From contig JAKCPI010015033.1 of assembly GCA_023213315.1 (NCBI GenBank), forward strand, positions 124,001 to 188,000: DNA of 64,000 nt, read 5' to 3'. Under the pieces are notes generated by a model that saw nothing but the letters and a program-made list of their open reading frames with translations, searched no databases and had not been told where the DNA came from. Made by a program: the position numbers and the translations under genes. Below, in pieces: positions 22,921-35,006 of this stretch. The stretch's first letter is position 1, and every line of letters begins with the position of its first letter. The DNA comes from Euborellia annulipes. Taxonomy: Eukaryota; Arthropoda; Insecta; Dermaptera; Anisolabididae.

Positions 22921-23390
22921 TTTTCTGTTTTTTCCCGCAGTTTTTTCACTGCTTTTCTACATATGCCAGCTAACAGACCTCCCTCACCCTTCCTTAAACA
23001 CCCCCAACAAAAAAAGATAAAGCGAGTCAGGTGTGAGCGATTGCTAAGCCCTCGCAAGGAGTTGGAAGCTTCACAGCTCCACTTTGCTCAGTCGGTCAAA
23101 TTCGCTAATATTGAAGAACCTAAAAGAATAATATAAATAATTTTAAATTTGTTAAGATCCGCCCCAAAAAAAGACAATTTTAACCTCATATTTGCCAATT
23201 CGACCGACTGAGCAACGTGGAGCTGTGAAGCTTCCAACTCCTTGCGAGGGCTTCGGAACCGTGCACGCTTCACCGCTTTATCCTATATAATTTTTGTTGT
23301 TGTTGAGGGATGTTTAAGAAAGGGTGAGGGAGGTCTGTTAGCTGCAATATGTAGAAAAGCAGTGAAAAGACTGCGAAAATAAACAGAAAA
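22921..23390. mobile_element. Fold-back element with about 190-bp arms
   Basis: Arms about 22921-23112 and 23196-23390 are near-complementary, for example CCTCGCAAGGAGTTGGAAG with CTTCCAACTCCTTGCGAGG and GACCTCCCTCACCCTT with AAGGGTGAGGGAGGTC. The 80-bp spacer is AT-rich. No hammerhead words and no ORF. The right end abuts an R1 hairpin. Confidence 0.75.
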
Positions 23391-23750
23391 AATCTGGTGT
23401 GACTGTCGCACCAGATTTTTTGTGTTGACATATATTAGTTTCCGTCGATATATTAGAATTCAAGATGTTGAATTTATAAGTATGGGAAAAGGTTTTTATA
23501 TTTGGTTACTCAGGCGACCATTTCTCTTATCTTTCCTATGAAGTACAAGAGTAAAGTGGTCTTCAAACAATTTTGAGAGCAAAATAAGAAAAAAAAAAAA
23601 CTGAAAAAGTGTCAACCTCCTTCCTAGCTGCTTTCGTTCTTGAGATATTTCTAGAGACCCACTTTTTTGGACTTAAGGAACCTCAAGACGACATCGAATC
23701 CAATACTTTCTCGAGGTATTAAAATCTATAGGTAAAAGAAAGTAATCATG
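23390..23750 (-). mobile_element. R1 copy, internally deleted
   Basis: Short hairpin TCTGGTGTGACTGTCGCACCAGA (loop nearly lost), body to AAAGTGGTCTTC, a deletion, then GAGATATTT and the AT stem-loop end at about 23745. Confidence 0.65.
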
Positions 23751-24039
23751 CATGAACAAATTAAAATTAGTGTTAGGCCATTTCTTGGCACATGGATTAA
23801 TCCCCTCAATGAATTTGATTTGTTTCAGGTCTGTGGATTTTCATCCTTCTTTACCAAAATGCACTGCGATACTGTAATTGTGCCGAACCTGGGGTGAGCT
23901 CTTCTTTCAATGTTTCATTAGCTTTTGCTACATGCCTACCGGTTGATGGGTCTGCATATGCATGTGGCCTAAGCTCTATTTGTTAGAATCTCCGTGGTGT
24001 TGACATTTTGACAGCGCTGATTATGGTACTCAGTTATAA

Positions 24040-24420
24040 ATAAATAAATAAATTTATTACGACCCGCTTAGAGGCACCAGAGGAGGCGAGCGTGGCTTAT
24101 CGGATAAGCTGAGGCTTAGTAATTCGAGGTAAAATGTCACTCGAGTTCGAACCCAACTTGCCGAAAAAATTCAACCAAAGTCGAACGTCTCTGCTGGAGC
24201 AAAAGGGAGTACACATCCCCTCCAATTCCAGGCACTTAGGGCCTGAGGGATGGGCATAGGAATTCAGGGGTAAAACATCACCCGAATTCGAACCATTCCT
24301 AGATCGGGGGAGCACAATAGATCTGATCTAGAAGGTCGCAGTGCAAAGAGAAGCCCCAGAACAACTAATCAATCCAATCAATAGAGGCACCAGTCCTCGG
24401 TGGCTAGGTCCAACAAACAA
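24040..24420 (+). mobile_element. Second SINE-like family
   Basis: GCGTGGCTTATCGGATAAGC resembles a pol III box A and CACTCGAGTTCGAACCC a box B. A partial second copy of the same words follows (CACCCGAATTCGAACC near 24280). AGAGGCACCAG occurs at both edges (24070 and 24383). Probably a tRNA-derived dimeric SINE or LINE 3' part. Confidence 0.4.
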
Positions 24421-25300
24421 TACAAATTTAAATACAATAACAAATACAACAAAACAAAACAAAAGGAAAAAAAATAAATAAATAGAAATGCATGCCCATT
24501 AACAATCAACATGTTCATGCATTTCCATCGAAAGAAATAAAAAAAAAAAACAATTATCAAAAAATTCACGCAAGCCACGAGACCAGGAGTGAACGTCGCA
24601 TTAGCCATCCCGACATTCGCCTTAAGCTGTTAAGGAAAACCTGGCCAAAACCTTACCAAGGATGGATCCATTCTCTAAGGATTGAAATCGCACATCACAC
24701 AATTTATATTTATTTATTTATCACCTTCGATATAACAATTTAATGAATACATTAGCTAGGGTGTCGACTCTGTACAAAGATGAGGATCTCTGTTCAAATC
24801 CCGGGCGTGCAGGATTTTTCACTAAAATAAAAATATTTATTTAATGTAAACAAATCCTCAAGCAGGCACTGGATTGGAATATAGGACCTGACGACAATAG
24901 CCCCCAGGCAACTCTACGAGGAGAGGGGGTTGCTGTGACACCCCGTCCTGAAGGGACGTCCCTCTCAGTGATGCATTCTTCGAGGGAGACCCTCCTCAAC
25001 TAGGACATCCTCCCTAGCATAGAAGAGGTTGGATAAAAGGAACTGGGTGGAACTAGAAATAAGGATTAGTTCTCTAGCTAGAGACGAAAGCAGGAGGAGG
25101 AGTTAGAGATAGGAAATAATGTAACTTCACGGGGTGCAGGGCGGCCAGAGGCCGGGTGTGTGTCTTCAAGCACATAAGCACCTCGGGCAAATAAACGGGG
25201 ATCCCGATAGGAATTTCAAATGATAATAATCATCATAAGGAGGGTTACATCAAGTGATTGACACCTGATGGGCTTGAAGACAAACTATTCAACAACTCTT
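24421..25300. repeat. tRNA-like head and repeat-derived sequence
   Basis: 24755-24830 has a tRNA-like word order ending GTTCAAATCCCGGGCG. AAATCCTCAAGCAGGCACTGG (24848-24870) is the reverse complement of a segment of the RTE-like element at 10430-10465, so the element extends here on the minus strand. The GC-richer part to 25200 is unassigned. Confidence 0.4.
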
Positions 25301-26394
25301 TATCCACCCAACTAATATTTGAAGGAAAAACTTTTATAATCGCTATTTAATTAATTTATGGGGGAGTGACTACAAGTGCCCCCCCCCCCACCCAAGAAAA
25401 AGTTGGAATGACGCCACTGTCGTATTTGTCCATTGAATAAAATCTTTTTTTTCTCAATCACACCTAATGCTAATCTAACGTATTGTGTCAACTTCAAAAT
25501 GGAATATTCTTATAGAGCACATAAAATGGGACATGGATTGTGAAAAATACAAACGCAAATATTTTCGATAAATAAATAAAAGAGGATATTTCGATTAAAA
25601 GTGCAAGTACCTAGGCCCAAGCGTTTGGCGAAATCGGTCTCGGTCATATTTGATCGCCCCAGCAATCTATTCTCTGTGTAGAGATACAGAGATCCTGGGC
25701 TTTTCACAAATATCCATTATTTAATTTGACGACTTTTCTTTCTCATTCAGGTTTTGTTTAAAGTTCATGGCAAAATTCCCTTCTGGTTGACCCTGAATGA
25801 ATGAATAAATGTCTATTAGAAGAAATAAAATTGAATCACTCAATTAACCCCTCGGAATGAGGTCTTGGGGTAGGTCATTGGCACTAAAAGAAGAAGAATT
25901 CTTTCTCGCTGCTCCTCCTCGTGGGCCCCTCCACGTTTTTTTTTTTTTTTTTTGCAACGTCTCCAAATTAAATATCATAGAAGAACGATCGATGATCATG
26001 AGAAAATTGAACGTTTATAAATCATCTTCAAATAGAATGGAGAAATTTGTTTCTTGTTTCGTGCATTTCAAATCAAGAAGCTCTTCTATGCAATCACATC
26101 ACGAATTACCGCAAATGAATCTTTTGACGATTTACAATTTGATACAGCTATCTATCTATCTATCTATCGCTTCTATTAATTATCAAATTGAGAATGTAAA
26201 GTTGCAAAACTTCTTTTCAACACCCACACTATGTGGGCAAAGTTTATTATTTTAGTACTTGCTTGTGACCACCAACCACTATTTAGAATTGCGAAAATAG
26301 CAGCCTTTAATTACAATATCCTAACGTGTTGAGACCCCGAGCTGCCCGAGCTGGGACAGGCAGTTCATAGTCCGTGCGACGGGCCGGCCTATTC
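25301..26394. other. No gene seen
   Basis: C-run at 25381-25390, T-run near 25938-25952, (CTAT)n at 26150-26168. The 132-codon open frame starting 25857 has no conserved features, begins with a poly-F artefact of the T-run and lacks splice context, so I do not call it. Confidence 0.45.
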
Positions 26395-26510
26395 TATTTC
26401 TTCCGTTCACAAAAACACGTGATAGGGCTGGAGGGTAAAAGTGAGGTCCGCCGACCCCGCGGGAATAAGGCGAGGACGGAAGAAGAAGAAGAAGAAGAAG
26501 AACGTGTTGA
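26395..26510 (+). mobile_element. Non-LTR 3'-end-like segment with (GAA)n
   Basis: Shares TCTATTTCTTCCG, TAGGG.TGGAGGG, CCGCCGACCCCGC and GCGGGAATAAGGCGA with 36430-36530, and ends in (GAA)n. A simple-repeat tail after a conserved end is typical of LINE 3' termini. Confidence 0.5.
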
Positions 26511-26571
26511 CTCTCAATTTTAAATCTCTTCTTACGTCCAGAAATGTCTTCCTTTTTCGATGAGTTGTTTC

Positions 26572-26838
26572 CAGGGGCGTATTTAGGGGGGAGGGCGAGG
26601 GGGCCCGGGCCCCCCCCCCCCCGAAATTTCCCAAACACATATACTTATATAGTGATATACAGACATCAGCGCAACAAATTTTTCCGCAGGATGGACAACT
26701 TTGGTTCCGCAATAGAAAAAATGTTCCTCATAAAATTTCGTGTGAAAAAAAGTATAGTTTCTTAAAAAAAAAATTTTCCTCAGAAAGATTTTTGAGTTTG
26801 GCCCCTCCCCCCGAAAAAAATTTCTATATACGCCCCTG
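26572..26838. mobile_element. Non-autonomous hAT element
   Basis: Ends CAGGGGCGTATTTAGGG and TATATACGCCCCTG; perfect 8-bp duplication GTTGTTTC (26564-26571, 26839-26846). G/C runs sit just inside both ends. Internal TTTGGTTCCGCAA is shared with the copy at 62431. Confidence 0.85.
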
Positions 26839-26879
26839 GTTGTTTCTGAGATATCTCTCTTTAGACATTAGTGTCATCA

Positions 26880-27475
26880 GCATGGGCGTATCCAGGGGAG
26901 AATTTTAATCAAAATCGTTTAAGCGAATTTTGAAAAAATAAAAAAAAAACGAAAAAGAGCATCAGTAAAGTACTAGTACTCTTTGGTCGATTTTGTTCAA
27001 AAGCTTTGTGTCACGTGCCAGGGGAATGACTAATTTAAATATGAAATTTCAACTTCCTAGCTCTTTTCATTCCTGAGATATTTTATTCACTGACACACAC
27101 ACAGTCCATGTTGCGAAAACCACTTTTTTGGATTTAGGGGACCTCAAAATGTGTATATCCCTCAAAATCTCGACATTGAGTTCGAATTTTTGACATGAAT
27201 CCAATACTTTCTCTCTTTACAGTATATATTAACACAGCGGTTCCCAACCCGTGGGCCGCGGCCCAGTTGTGGGCCGCGACCTGATTGGAACTGGGCCGCG
27301 GACTTCTAAGAAAAGATAAAAATTATATATATTTATATAAAATTATATATATACACTGGGCCTCAGAGTTTTTTTTTTTACGGAAAAAGTGGGCCGCACA
27401 TCAAAAAAGGTTGGGAACCACTGTATTAACATATATAGAGATAAGAGAAAAACTAGGAGCGACGCCATCCCCCTT
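26880..27475 (-). mobile_element. R1 copy containing a hAT insertion
   Basis: From a MITE scrap (GGGCGTATCCAGGG, 26884) into R1 body at ATTTTAATCAAAATCG, through GTACTAGTACTC and the CAAAATCTCGACATTG segment, to the AT stem-loop, which is split by the hAT element at 27235-27423. Confidence 0.65.
27235..27423. mobile_element. Non-autonomous hAT element
   Basis: Inverted ends CAGCGGTTCCCAACC and GGTTGGGAACCACTG, the familiar hAT 'CAGTGGTTCCCAACC' type, with GTGGGCCGC repeats inside. Perfect 8-bp duplication TATTAACA (27227-27234, 27424-27431). Length 189 bp. Confidence 0.9.
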
Positions 27476-28479
27476 CGTGCCGAAAAAGACCTTAAAACAA
27501 ATTAAGGGGGGGGGGGCGGTGTCTTTTCCTACATTGATTACTTGCTATTAAAAAAAAAAATTGAATGAATAAAAACATTTTAAAATAAATGAAATTTATC
27601 ATAAGATGACAAAAGCCTATTACTTCCGGGTGACGTATTTACTCCAAAAGTTGATATATAGATCTCTAATTTTAGTGGTAGAAATACAGAGCAAATTTCA
27701 TTTTATTTCCAAATGTCTAAAACGTCGAGACGATCACAATACTTTCTCTACTCCATAAACGAGAAAGTAAAAAGCTAAGGTTTATTGACCCGCAAGTAAA
27801 ATGGCGATTCAAGTGGGAAGATCATAATTTAGAATTAATATCGATATATGCGGATTATCACTTTATTCTTTCTTGGTTTTCAATCCGAGCTTGAGTACTG
27901 CTTAGTCTTGCTTATAGCTATTTACTATCTGGGACCAACAAAACAAGCGTCTAATTTTCTCAAACTGCCAGAGGTAGAGAAGTCTCGCTTCTTGGCATTT
28001 AGTATAAAATTCTCAATTAGGTTAGTACATTCAATTCAATTTAAGATAGAAAGGTAACAAATGTAACGTAATTAAATTTCTCAAGAAAATTTTTTTATCA
28101 TTTTTCTGCGATTTAACGTTATATAATTTTAATTGGTGGGAAAATTAGAAAAAAAAGGTCAATAAAATTACAAATGTGTGTCAATAAGTGATTGCTCTGA
28201 TTTAAAGAAAAGAGTCAGTGAGTGGGTGGGTGGGTGACCATTGCATTGCATTGCATTGCATTGCATTGATGCAGATCTAACGACAACCAGCTAGAGGGAA
28301 GAATTGCTTTTTTCTAAATAAAAAGGTTCTCTCAAGGACGATTTGAAGGCATTTGAATGCGAGTTCACTCTCACCTTTCATTCATTTATTTATTAGGGCC
28401 AAAGAGGGGATGCATTCTCCCCCCCCCCCTTCCTAAGAAAGAATTAATATTTAATTATGTCTCGTAGTTAGGCATAAAG
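27476..28479. other. Gene-free; (ATTGC)n and R1 end scrap
   Basis: G-run at 27506-27515, an R1 terminal scrap at about 27725-27775 (ATACTTTCTC...GAGAAAGTAA), (ATTGC)n at 28237-28268, C-run at 28422-28430. No gene seen. Confidence 0.45.
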
Positions 28480-28690
28480 AAAAGAGGCGATTGCAGCTAT
28501 GTTTTAACAAAAATTGTTTAAAGTTTCTTGCCATTTAATAAAATCGATTTTTTGGGGAATTTTGTTGTTGACACGCTTCAGCCCTGAGGATAGTCGTATA
28601 TTTGACCGAAACGTCGGTCTAATAAACGAAATAAACGTAGCTGCGCACGCTCTTTCCCTTTTCTCCTCAGCTGTCCACCTCACTCTCATA
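28480..28690. mobile_element. Fold-back element with hammerhead-like arm
   Basis: GCGATTGCAGCTATGTTTT (left) opposes AACGTAGCTGCGCACGC (right). The right part matches the 57847-57945 arm (CCCTGAGGATAGTCG, GACCGAAAC, CAGCTGT.CACCTCACTCT). The left arm is strongly decayed. Confidence 0.55.
28581..28618 (+). ncRNA. Hammerhead ribozyme motif
   Basis: Helix I GCC with GGT (one wobble), core CTGAGGA plus extra T, helix II GTC/GAC around TATATTT (an A faces the last C; the copy at 57768 has GGTC/GACC there), GAAAC-GTC. Confidence 0.55.
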
Positions 28691-29329
28691 TTTAATTCCT
28701 CAAAGTTTCATTTTCATTGAAAGTAAAATCAGAGAAAGTGAATAAAATTTTCATTTTTTTTTTTTTTTTTTTTTTTTGAATAATTTTGAATTCATAATAC
28801 GTCATACGTCGTCATTTTCGTAAATATTCAGGATGGAAGTAAGAAAAAAAGATTTCATTTATTTGTTTTCTATTTGTATAATTTAAATCTTTTTCCATCA
28901 TGTGGAGCTACACGTATTTAGATCACGTTAAGGCCAATAAAATTTGATTGGGCAAGTCTGCAGAAGAGGCGAGATCTCTAACTCTGCCTACATAAAGAGA
29001 CAGTAAAAAAGCCTCTTGTGCTAGGTGATGAAATTTTTTACTTTCTCTTTTAATATTCTACATTAAGAGAAAGTATTGCATTCATATTAAAAATTCAATG
29101 TCGAGATTTTGATAGAAATACACGTTTTTGAGTCCAAAAAAATGTTCTGCTTTTCTGTGCGTCTTTTAAAGCACGAAGGAAATGAGCCCCAACTTTGGGA
29201 AATAACGCAGGCTGCGTGATGTTTTCTTTTTCAAACTGCATTTGGCAGCAGCTCTCAGGACATTACTGTAGCTTTGTTAGTTTACAAATTATTTTTCTAA
29301 AATCGCTATATTTATTTATTTTTTTTTTT
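28691..29329. other. Gene-free; R1 fragment
   Basis: T-run at 28755-28777. 29035-29190 is a plus-strand R1 start (TTTACTTTCTC, GTCGAGATTTTGATAG) interrupted by other sequence. No gene. Confidence 0.45.
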
Positions 29330-29552
29330 AATAAAAAAACACTCGCACGCATACACACAGTCTTTTCGGCAACTTAAGCCATCTAACAAATGACTTTATA
29401 CGATAACCGTTATTATGAAAATATATACCAGCTATATTGGGGTCCAGGCATTATTATTTAAGCCATTTGGTATTCAAATGGCTTAAAAAAGAACCCGCGA
29501 CTCTTGGTTTAGAGGACCAGCACGCAACCAACTACAACAAGCCCGAGAGCGG
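29330..29552 (-). mobile_element. tRNA-derived SINE, 5' part damaged
   Basis: Tail with CACTCGCACGC, then TTTTCGGCAACTTAAGCC, CGATAACCGTTATT, GCCATTTGGTATTC and head AACCCGCGACTCTTGG...CAAGCCCGAGAGC. The GTCCGATGA segment is deleted. Confidence 0.65.
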
Positions 29553-30109
29553 CTAAATTTATTGAACAAAGAATTTGAATAAAATATTTTGTTTGAGAAA
29601 TGAACATTGTTTTGCTGATGCATTGAAACTTTTGATATGAAAAGCGATGAGACAAAGTGACCAAAAAAATCAAAGAGAGAATTGCTTCGAACCAAGGAAT
29701 AAATATAATCTGTTCATTTTTTGTTGTTTCAATGATGCAAGTACCTAATCTCTATAAATTGTATTATTTGTGCTATAGGCCGCGTATTTGTGCTAATATT
29801 AGGCAAGTCTCGTAATTGGGTGTTATGAATGCACCGCGCTCTCTTCTCTCACTCTTTTCTCATTAATTTAATTAAAAACAAAATTGCCAAACTGGTTCGT
29901 TGTCTGTCATTTTCTCATCTAATTTGCGTATTTCTGAGCCTGGGAGATCTCACTCCTACCGACCGATTGACTCTAACTAACACTTTGCGCTCTTCTCATG
30001 GTCTATGCTCTGCCGATACGTCGGTCCCCAATCCAGTCTTCCTTTGACCCCAACACCCTCTTAACAAACACCTTGTTAGATCCCCCTTATTCCTCTTTAT
30101 TTAATTAGA
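29553..30109. other. No gene seen
   Basis: 29820-30050 is less AT-rich but has no recognised domain or repeat. Confidence 0.4.
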
Positions 30110-30190
30110 AGCAGCCAGGGGAAATAAAAAAACCTTTAAATTCTGTTGCCGACGTTTCGCGTGCTAGTGGCACTCATCCTCAGGGCCTAT
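30110..30190 (-). mobile_element. Single hammerhead-bearing arm
   Basis: GCAGCCAGGGGAAATAAAAA followed by GCCGACGTTTCGCG. This is the terminal order (GGCTGC end, A/T stretch, hammerhead) of the fold-backs, but no inverted partner is visible within the next 300 bp. Either a solo end or a partner lost. Confidence 0.55.
30148..30186 (-). ncRNA. Hammerhead ribozyme motif
   Basis: Minus strand: helix I GCC/GGC, core CTGAGGA plus extra T, helix II GTGC/GCAC with loop CACTA and flanking mismatches, GAAAC-GTC. Confidence 0.58.
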
Positions 30191-32184
30191 GGTAACGAGT
30201 TTTATTTTGAATAGACTAATATACGAAATTCTTTAGTATTTACTTACAAGCGAAATTGAAGCGGGCAAGTGCCAAAGGGAATAAGTGCCAAAATTGGAGT
30301 TTCGAGAAAATCGCGAAAATCTTTTTAAGAACAGTTCAGTGCTTTTAGTTTATCCAATAAATGAAGCAACAACACGTTACGCAAACACTAAACTAGCTAG
30401 GTCTCTATAAAAGTGTTTGTGTTCTTGTTTATCCTTCGTCCTAATCCTGTATTTCGACATGCACAAATTTCCTTTCTCAGGGTATGCAGCAGGGCACATA
30501 CCTTCTAACAGAAACCTCGGATGGGTGACCCTGAGAAATCAGCGTGTGGAACGTCCCTCGGTTTATTGACAATTATCTGTATAATGCGTTATCTTACATT
30601 CCCTAACATTTGCTAGTTGACTAGAAGTGAAGCAACCGGCCCTTTGTTGGGGAAATGCGCTCCGTTTTCTCTCTCTCTCTCTCTCTCTCTCTTAATAAGT
30701 AAAGTTATTAAAATTTTACATTTTTTTAGAGTGAAAGTGAATAAGCAAAGAAGAAGAAGATTAACCTTTTAAAGACAATAAGAAAAGAACGTTTGCTGGT
30801 GGCCATCAATTTGATTTGTTTTAGCAAACACCTTGGCCAACAACAACAATTGTTTGTTTTTCTTGGTCATTCATTTAAAAAAATTAAAATGAAAGAAAGA
30901 TAAACCTATTTGGGCTGGCTTTAGCCGAAATTATCCCGCATTGAACGAAAGATCGATCCCCTGCCTAATTACTTTCAAAAAGACTTTCGCTCTTAATTCA
31001 ACCTGATTAGCATGCATGCATGCATGCATGCATGCATATTTTATTTTTATAATTTATTCGTCCTGTTTTGCATTATATGACCTGACCAATTAGCGTAAAG
31101 GATGCCATAAATGTCCATTTGCATTCCCGAAAAATTTATTTTATTTTTCGTAATGTCTGTCCTAAAAAGTTTGCAATTCTCTAGAGCTCTATTGATTTCC
31201 GCTAAGTGCTCGCCCACATATTACGGGGGGGGGGGGTCTGGACAAAACGTTACTAATTGTGAACATGGGGGTCTCGGAGTGACCTACCATAACAATTCAA
31301 AGTTAAATTTATAAAGTTTTTTGAAAAAAAATAAGGTCGAATGTTTTTCACAGCAGGGAAAAATGGAATGATTATTTGAGACACGAGGGGGAAATTTACT
31401 ATAAAAAAAAAAGTATAATGATATGAATTTTGAACAATAAATTTTATTCCGGGGGGGGGGGGGTAGTTCTATGTTGTGACATAATATTTGAAGGGCTTTT
31501 TAGCATTTTCCTTCACATATTGAGTCGAGATCCGGACAAACGACTTCCTGGGTGTTTGGCGGGTGCGGAAAATTAGTCACTGAAATCTGCGTTTTTAGCT
31601 ATCCTGAGACATGAAAAACATCAAACATTGCTTGATTTATTAGCTTTTTAAATTAAAAAATAAGATTTATGGGGTTTCCGAGTAAAATTCCCCGATTTGG
31701 CCACGTTTCCGGGTCAATTTAGTAAAATCGGGACATTTCTCAGATCCGGATGTCTCGTGTCCCTACTTATAGGCACATTACATTAAAATTAAACGCCACC
31801 CATCATCAGGACAATTCTGTGTGCTAAGTAAGGGATGATTGGGTCGATAGGAATTGTATTTCCTAAAATCTTGAACGTGATTGATATGATCTCCATTTGC
31901 TTTTGAGATAAACACAAACACAAAGTCAATGGAAATTATCAACATTTTGTGCAAAAAAAAAAGCATTTTATTTGGATTATCTCTAACGGTAATTCAATTA
32001 TTTATTTATTCATTAATTAATAAAAAAAAAAAAACGAATTCTTTAAAATGCCGTTAGGTCTCAAAGGGGATTGGTTCGAAGAATAAAACAACCCAATAAT
32101 TGAAGAGAAGAACAAAGCGGGCAGCGCGGCACCTGACACCATAACACCACGTCTTACCACAATGATAACCAGTGCCCATTGCAG
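30191..32184. other. Gene-free; 5S-like repeat and microsatellites
   Basis: 30475-30560 contains CTCGGATGGGTGACC and CAGCGTGTGGAACGTCCC (5S-like, see 1952). 30600-30645 repeats the segment of 16255. (CT)n at 30668-30691, (ATGC)n at 31010-31037, G-runs at 31225-31237 and 31451-31463. No gene seen. Confidence 0.45.
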
Positions 32185-33037
32185 TAAGAAAAATCTGGTG
32201 TGACTGGTCGCACAGCTCACAACTTTCTCTTAGGTTCGGTAATCGGATGTTGTGTTCTGTGAGCTTGTCACACCAGATTTTTTGTGTCGACATATACATA
32301 TTTCAATTCAAGATGTAAGATTTATAAACATGGGAAAATATTTCCATAGCAACCATTTCTCCTATCTTTCCGAAGAGTAAAGTGGTCTTCAGAAGATTTC
32401 AATGGCAAAATGAGAATATATATTTTAAAGAGAATCTAAAAAATAATTGATTTTTGAATTTTAATCAAAATCGTTGGAGCGAACTTTGAGAAAATCTAAA
32501 ACAACTGAAAAAGGGCATCAGTAAAGTACTAGTACTCTTTGGTCGATTTTGTTCAAAAGCTTCGTGTCACGTCCCATGGGGGTGCCTAACTTAAATATAA
32601 AATTTCAACCCGTACCCCGGCTTCCCCTTTTTTTTTTTTTTTTTCCTGCGGGCGGGGGTTGGGGTTTTGGGGTCGTCCCCCCAAAAAAAAAAAAAAAAAA
32701 AAAAAAAAGGTCGCGAGCCGCATGTGGCTCTTTTATCTAAATCGTGTGGCTCTTCATTATGACCAAAATATATATTTATTCAACTATTATATTCTATTAT
32801 GTAAAAATATGTTTATAAATATCTGATGCGGCTCTTGGTAAAATTTTTAAAAATTATTAAAATTAGGTTGCCGACCCCTGTCCTAGCTCAATTCTTTCAT
32901 GCTTCAAATTGAACACAAAGAGACAGACCAACAAACCACTTTTTTGACCTCAAAACGTGTATATCCGTCAAAATCTCGACATGAATCTAATACTTTCTTT
33001 CTCTATATATTAACATATATAGAGGTAAGAGAAAGTA
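32185..33037 (-). mobile_element. R1 copy split by a hAT-like element
   Basis: Full hairpin 32185-32283, body to TTTCAACC at 32610, an insertion, then TCCTAGCTCAATTC and on to the AT stem-loop ending at 33037. It ends about 105 bp upstream of the first recognised chitin-binding exon. Confidence 0.7.
32611..32880. mobile_element. hAT-like element, left end damaged
   Basis: Right end GGTTGCCGACCCCTG is a classic hAT terminus. GTGGCTCTT and GCGGCTCTT repeats are internal. The left part is a T-run and A-run of more than 15 bases each, and no target duplication is clear. Confidence 0.6.
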
Positions 33038-33142
33038 AAAAGATTTTCAACTCAGAATTGTATCTAATTTAGGACCTAAGAACAAAAATTGAACTTTTGA
33101 AGGACTTTTTAATAAATCTAAAATATCTCTGTTTGTTTTTAG

Positions 33143-33266
33143 TACTTGGATTTTGACAACTTGCCCGAGACGAATTTTTCCTGCACGGGGAAAGTAATCG
33201 GCGGCTATTATGCCGACACCGAGACTGGCTGTCAGATGTTCCACGTGTGCACCATTGGCCAAAAGG
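33143..33266 (+). CDS. Exon: first half of CBM14 domain 1
   Basis: Acceptor TTTTTAG before TACTTGG and donor GTAAGT. It encodes the first three cysteines (FSC..GGYYADTETGC..FHVC) and ends in phase 1. The following intron is 7.9 kb. Confidence 0.85.
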
Positions 33267-34975
33267 GTAAGTTCAACTTCAATTTAATATTAGGACAAAA
33301 ACAAAACAAATTGTTTCAAAATACCTATTTCCCTGGGACATCGAAATGTCCACCTTTTTTTTTTTGTTTTACCTCTAACGAGGTTCTCATTAGAATCCTT
33401 AGCTCGGGTTTCCTTGAGGGATTCAATAATTCAATGATTGTTCAATCAATTGGCAAAAAACTTTCAAATGGATGGACAAAATGGGCCAAGGGACACGAAC
33501 ATGATAGAAGGAATATTAACACGATTTTATCATCAAAACGCTATTAACCTTTAAGGACTTCCCTTATTATGCACAGGTGACTTTAGATACTCTAAATGGA
33601 CGCTCTTCTCTTCTTCATGGCCAAATTTATTTTGGATTTTAATTAGAGAGAGGAACTTTGCTTCTTTGTGTTCAATTAAATAAATAATTGAAAGAAAAAA
33701 GGTCATCCATTGTGTGACCTTAAAGAATTATATCATCCTTACTTTAAAAGGAGTTCTATTCAGGCTGATGCCTGAGTCTTTAAGTTATTCACAAAAATTC
33801 ATATCGTTCTTGGTGAATGTGTTTCACCCTTTAAAATGGCCGAAAGAGAAAAAATTCAAAAAAGCGAGTCTTGGGGGTAGCTATCACATTTGCTGATAAG
33901 GGGGCACGAGACACTATCAGGGCCGATTTCGGAAACAATTCCGTTGGCCCTCTCTTATCCAAAAATGAATAATTTTAAAGAAAATGAAATTGTAATAAGA
34001 ATATATCTTGAGAGGAAGTTTACTCGCAGTTCCTATGATTGGTAAGGTAAGATTTAATTAAAACAAACTGTTTGAATGTTGAGATATAATTACGACTGTT
34101 TTTCTGCAGATAATTTTAAAGTTTCAGAGATAAAGACTCCATCTTCAGACTGAAACAACATACATTCATCATCACGAATTTGTTCACAAATATTGTCAAT
34201 CTTTTATAATTTAATTATAATGATGATGGATGTATGTTGTTTCAGTCTGAAGATGGAGTCTTTATTTATCCTCGAAACTGTAAAATTATCTGCACAAAAA
34301 CGGTCGTAATTATATCTCAACATTCAAACACTTTGTTTTAATTAAATCTTACCTTATCCATCATAAAGAACTGCGAGTAAACTTCCTCTCAAGATAAATT
34401 CTTTTCGCGACTAGGAGATTGAAATTTTATATTTAAGTTAGGCACCTCCTTGGCACGTGACTCGAAGCTCATTCCATCTTTTCGATTCGGCTGGTGTTTA
34501 CCAAGTTCCATCGATCTGTCTGCTGCAATCATGTTCACCCACACACAGACACACGGCGTAATTCCAAAACAATATACGAGAAGGTTTTGGGGAAGTCATT
34601 CCCGAATGTTTTGCGATTAGGCAATCCAATAGACATGCCTGCTTCCCTTGGCTGCGGGTATCTAGGCGTTTTTTCGCTTTTTTGTTCGTAACAAGAACGA
34701 TTGCTATTTGTTGGTAACCCACACAGCACAAAATATTGCAGCAATGTTGCAGAAACATTGCGAATCTTGGCAACATTGCAGCGGCAATATTCCAAACTAG
34801 CAATATTGCTGTTTGAGCTGCAATATTGCATCAATGTTGCCGCAATATTGTCAACATTGAGCAAGATTGCAATATTCCGTACTGTGTGGGAACTCACTAC
34901 TTTAATCTATATATAGAACAGAAGAGTGATAAAAATATTAGTGGAATGAAGTGAAGAGCTGTGAGCCCCCCTCCC

Positions 34976-35006
<31 letters not shown>

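Noticed and set aside
25857..26255. 132-codon open frame
   Set aside because: Contains a poly-Phe run from a T homopolymer, has no recognisable domain, no splice structure and low-complexity content.
30475..30560. 5S rRNA gene
   Set aside because: Only short 5S-like words are present; length, box A/C spacing and terminal stem are missing.
33267..33547. Extension of the first chitin-binding exon past GTAAGT
   Set aside because: The read-through has no cysteine pattern and the next exon completes the split Gly codon and the domain exactly.
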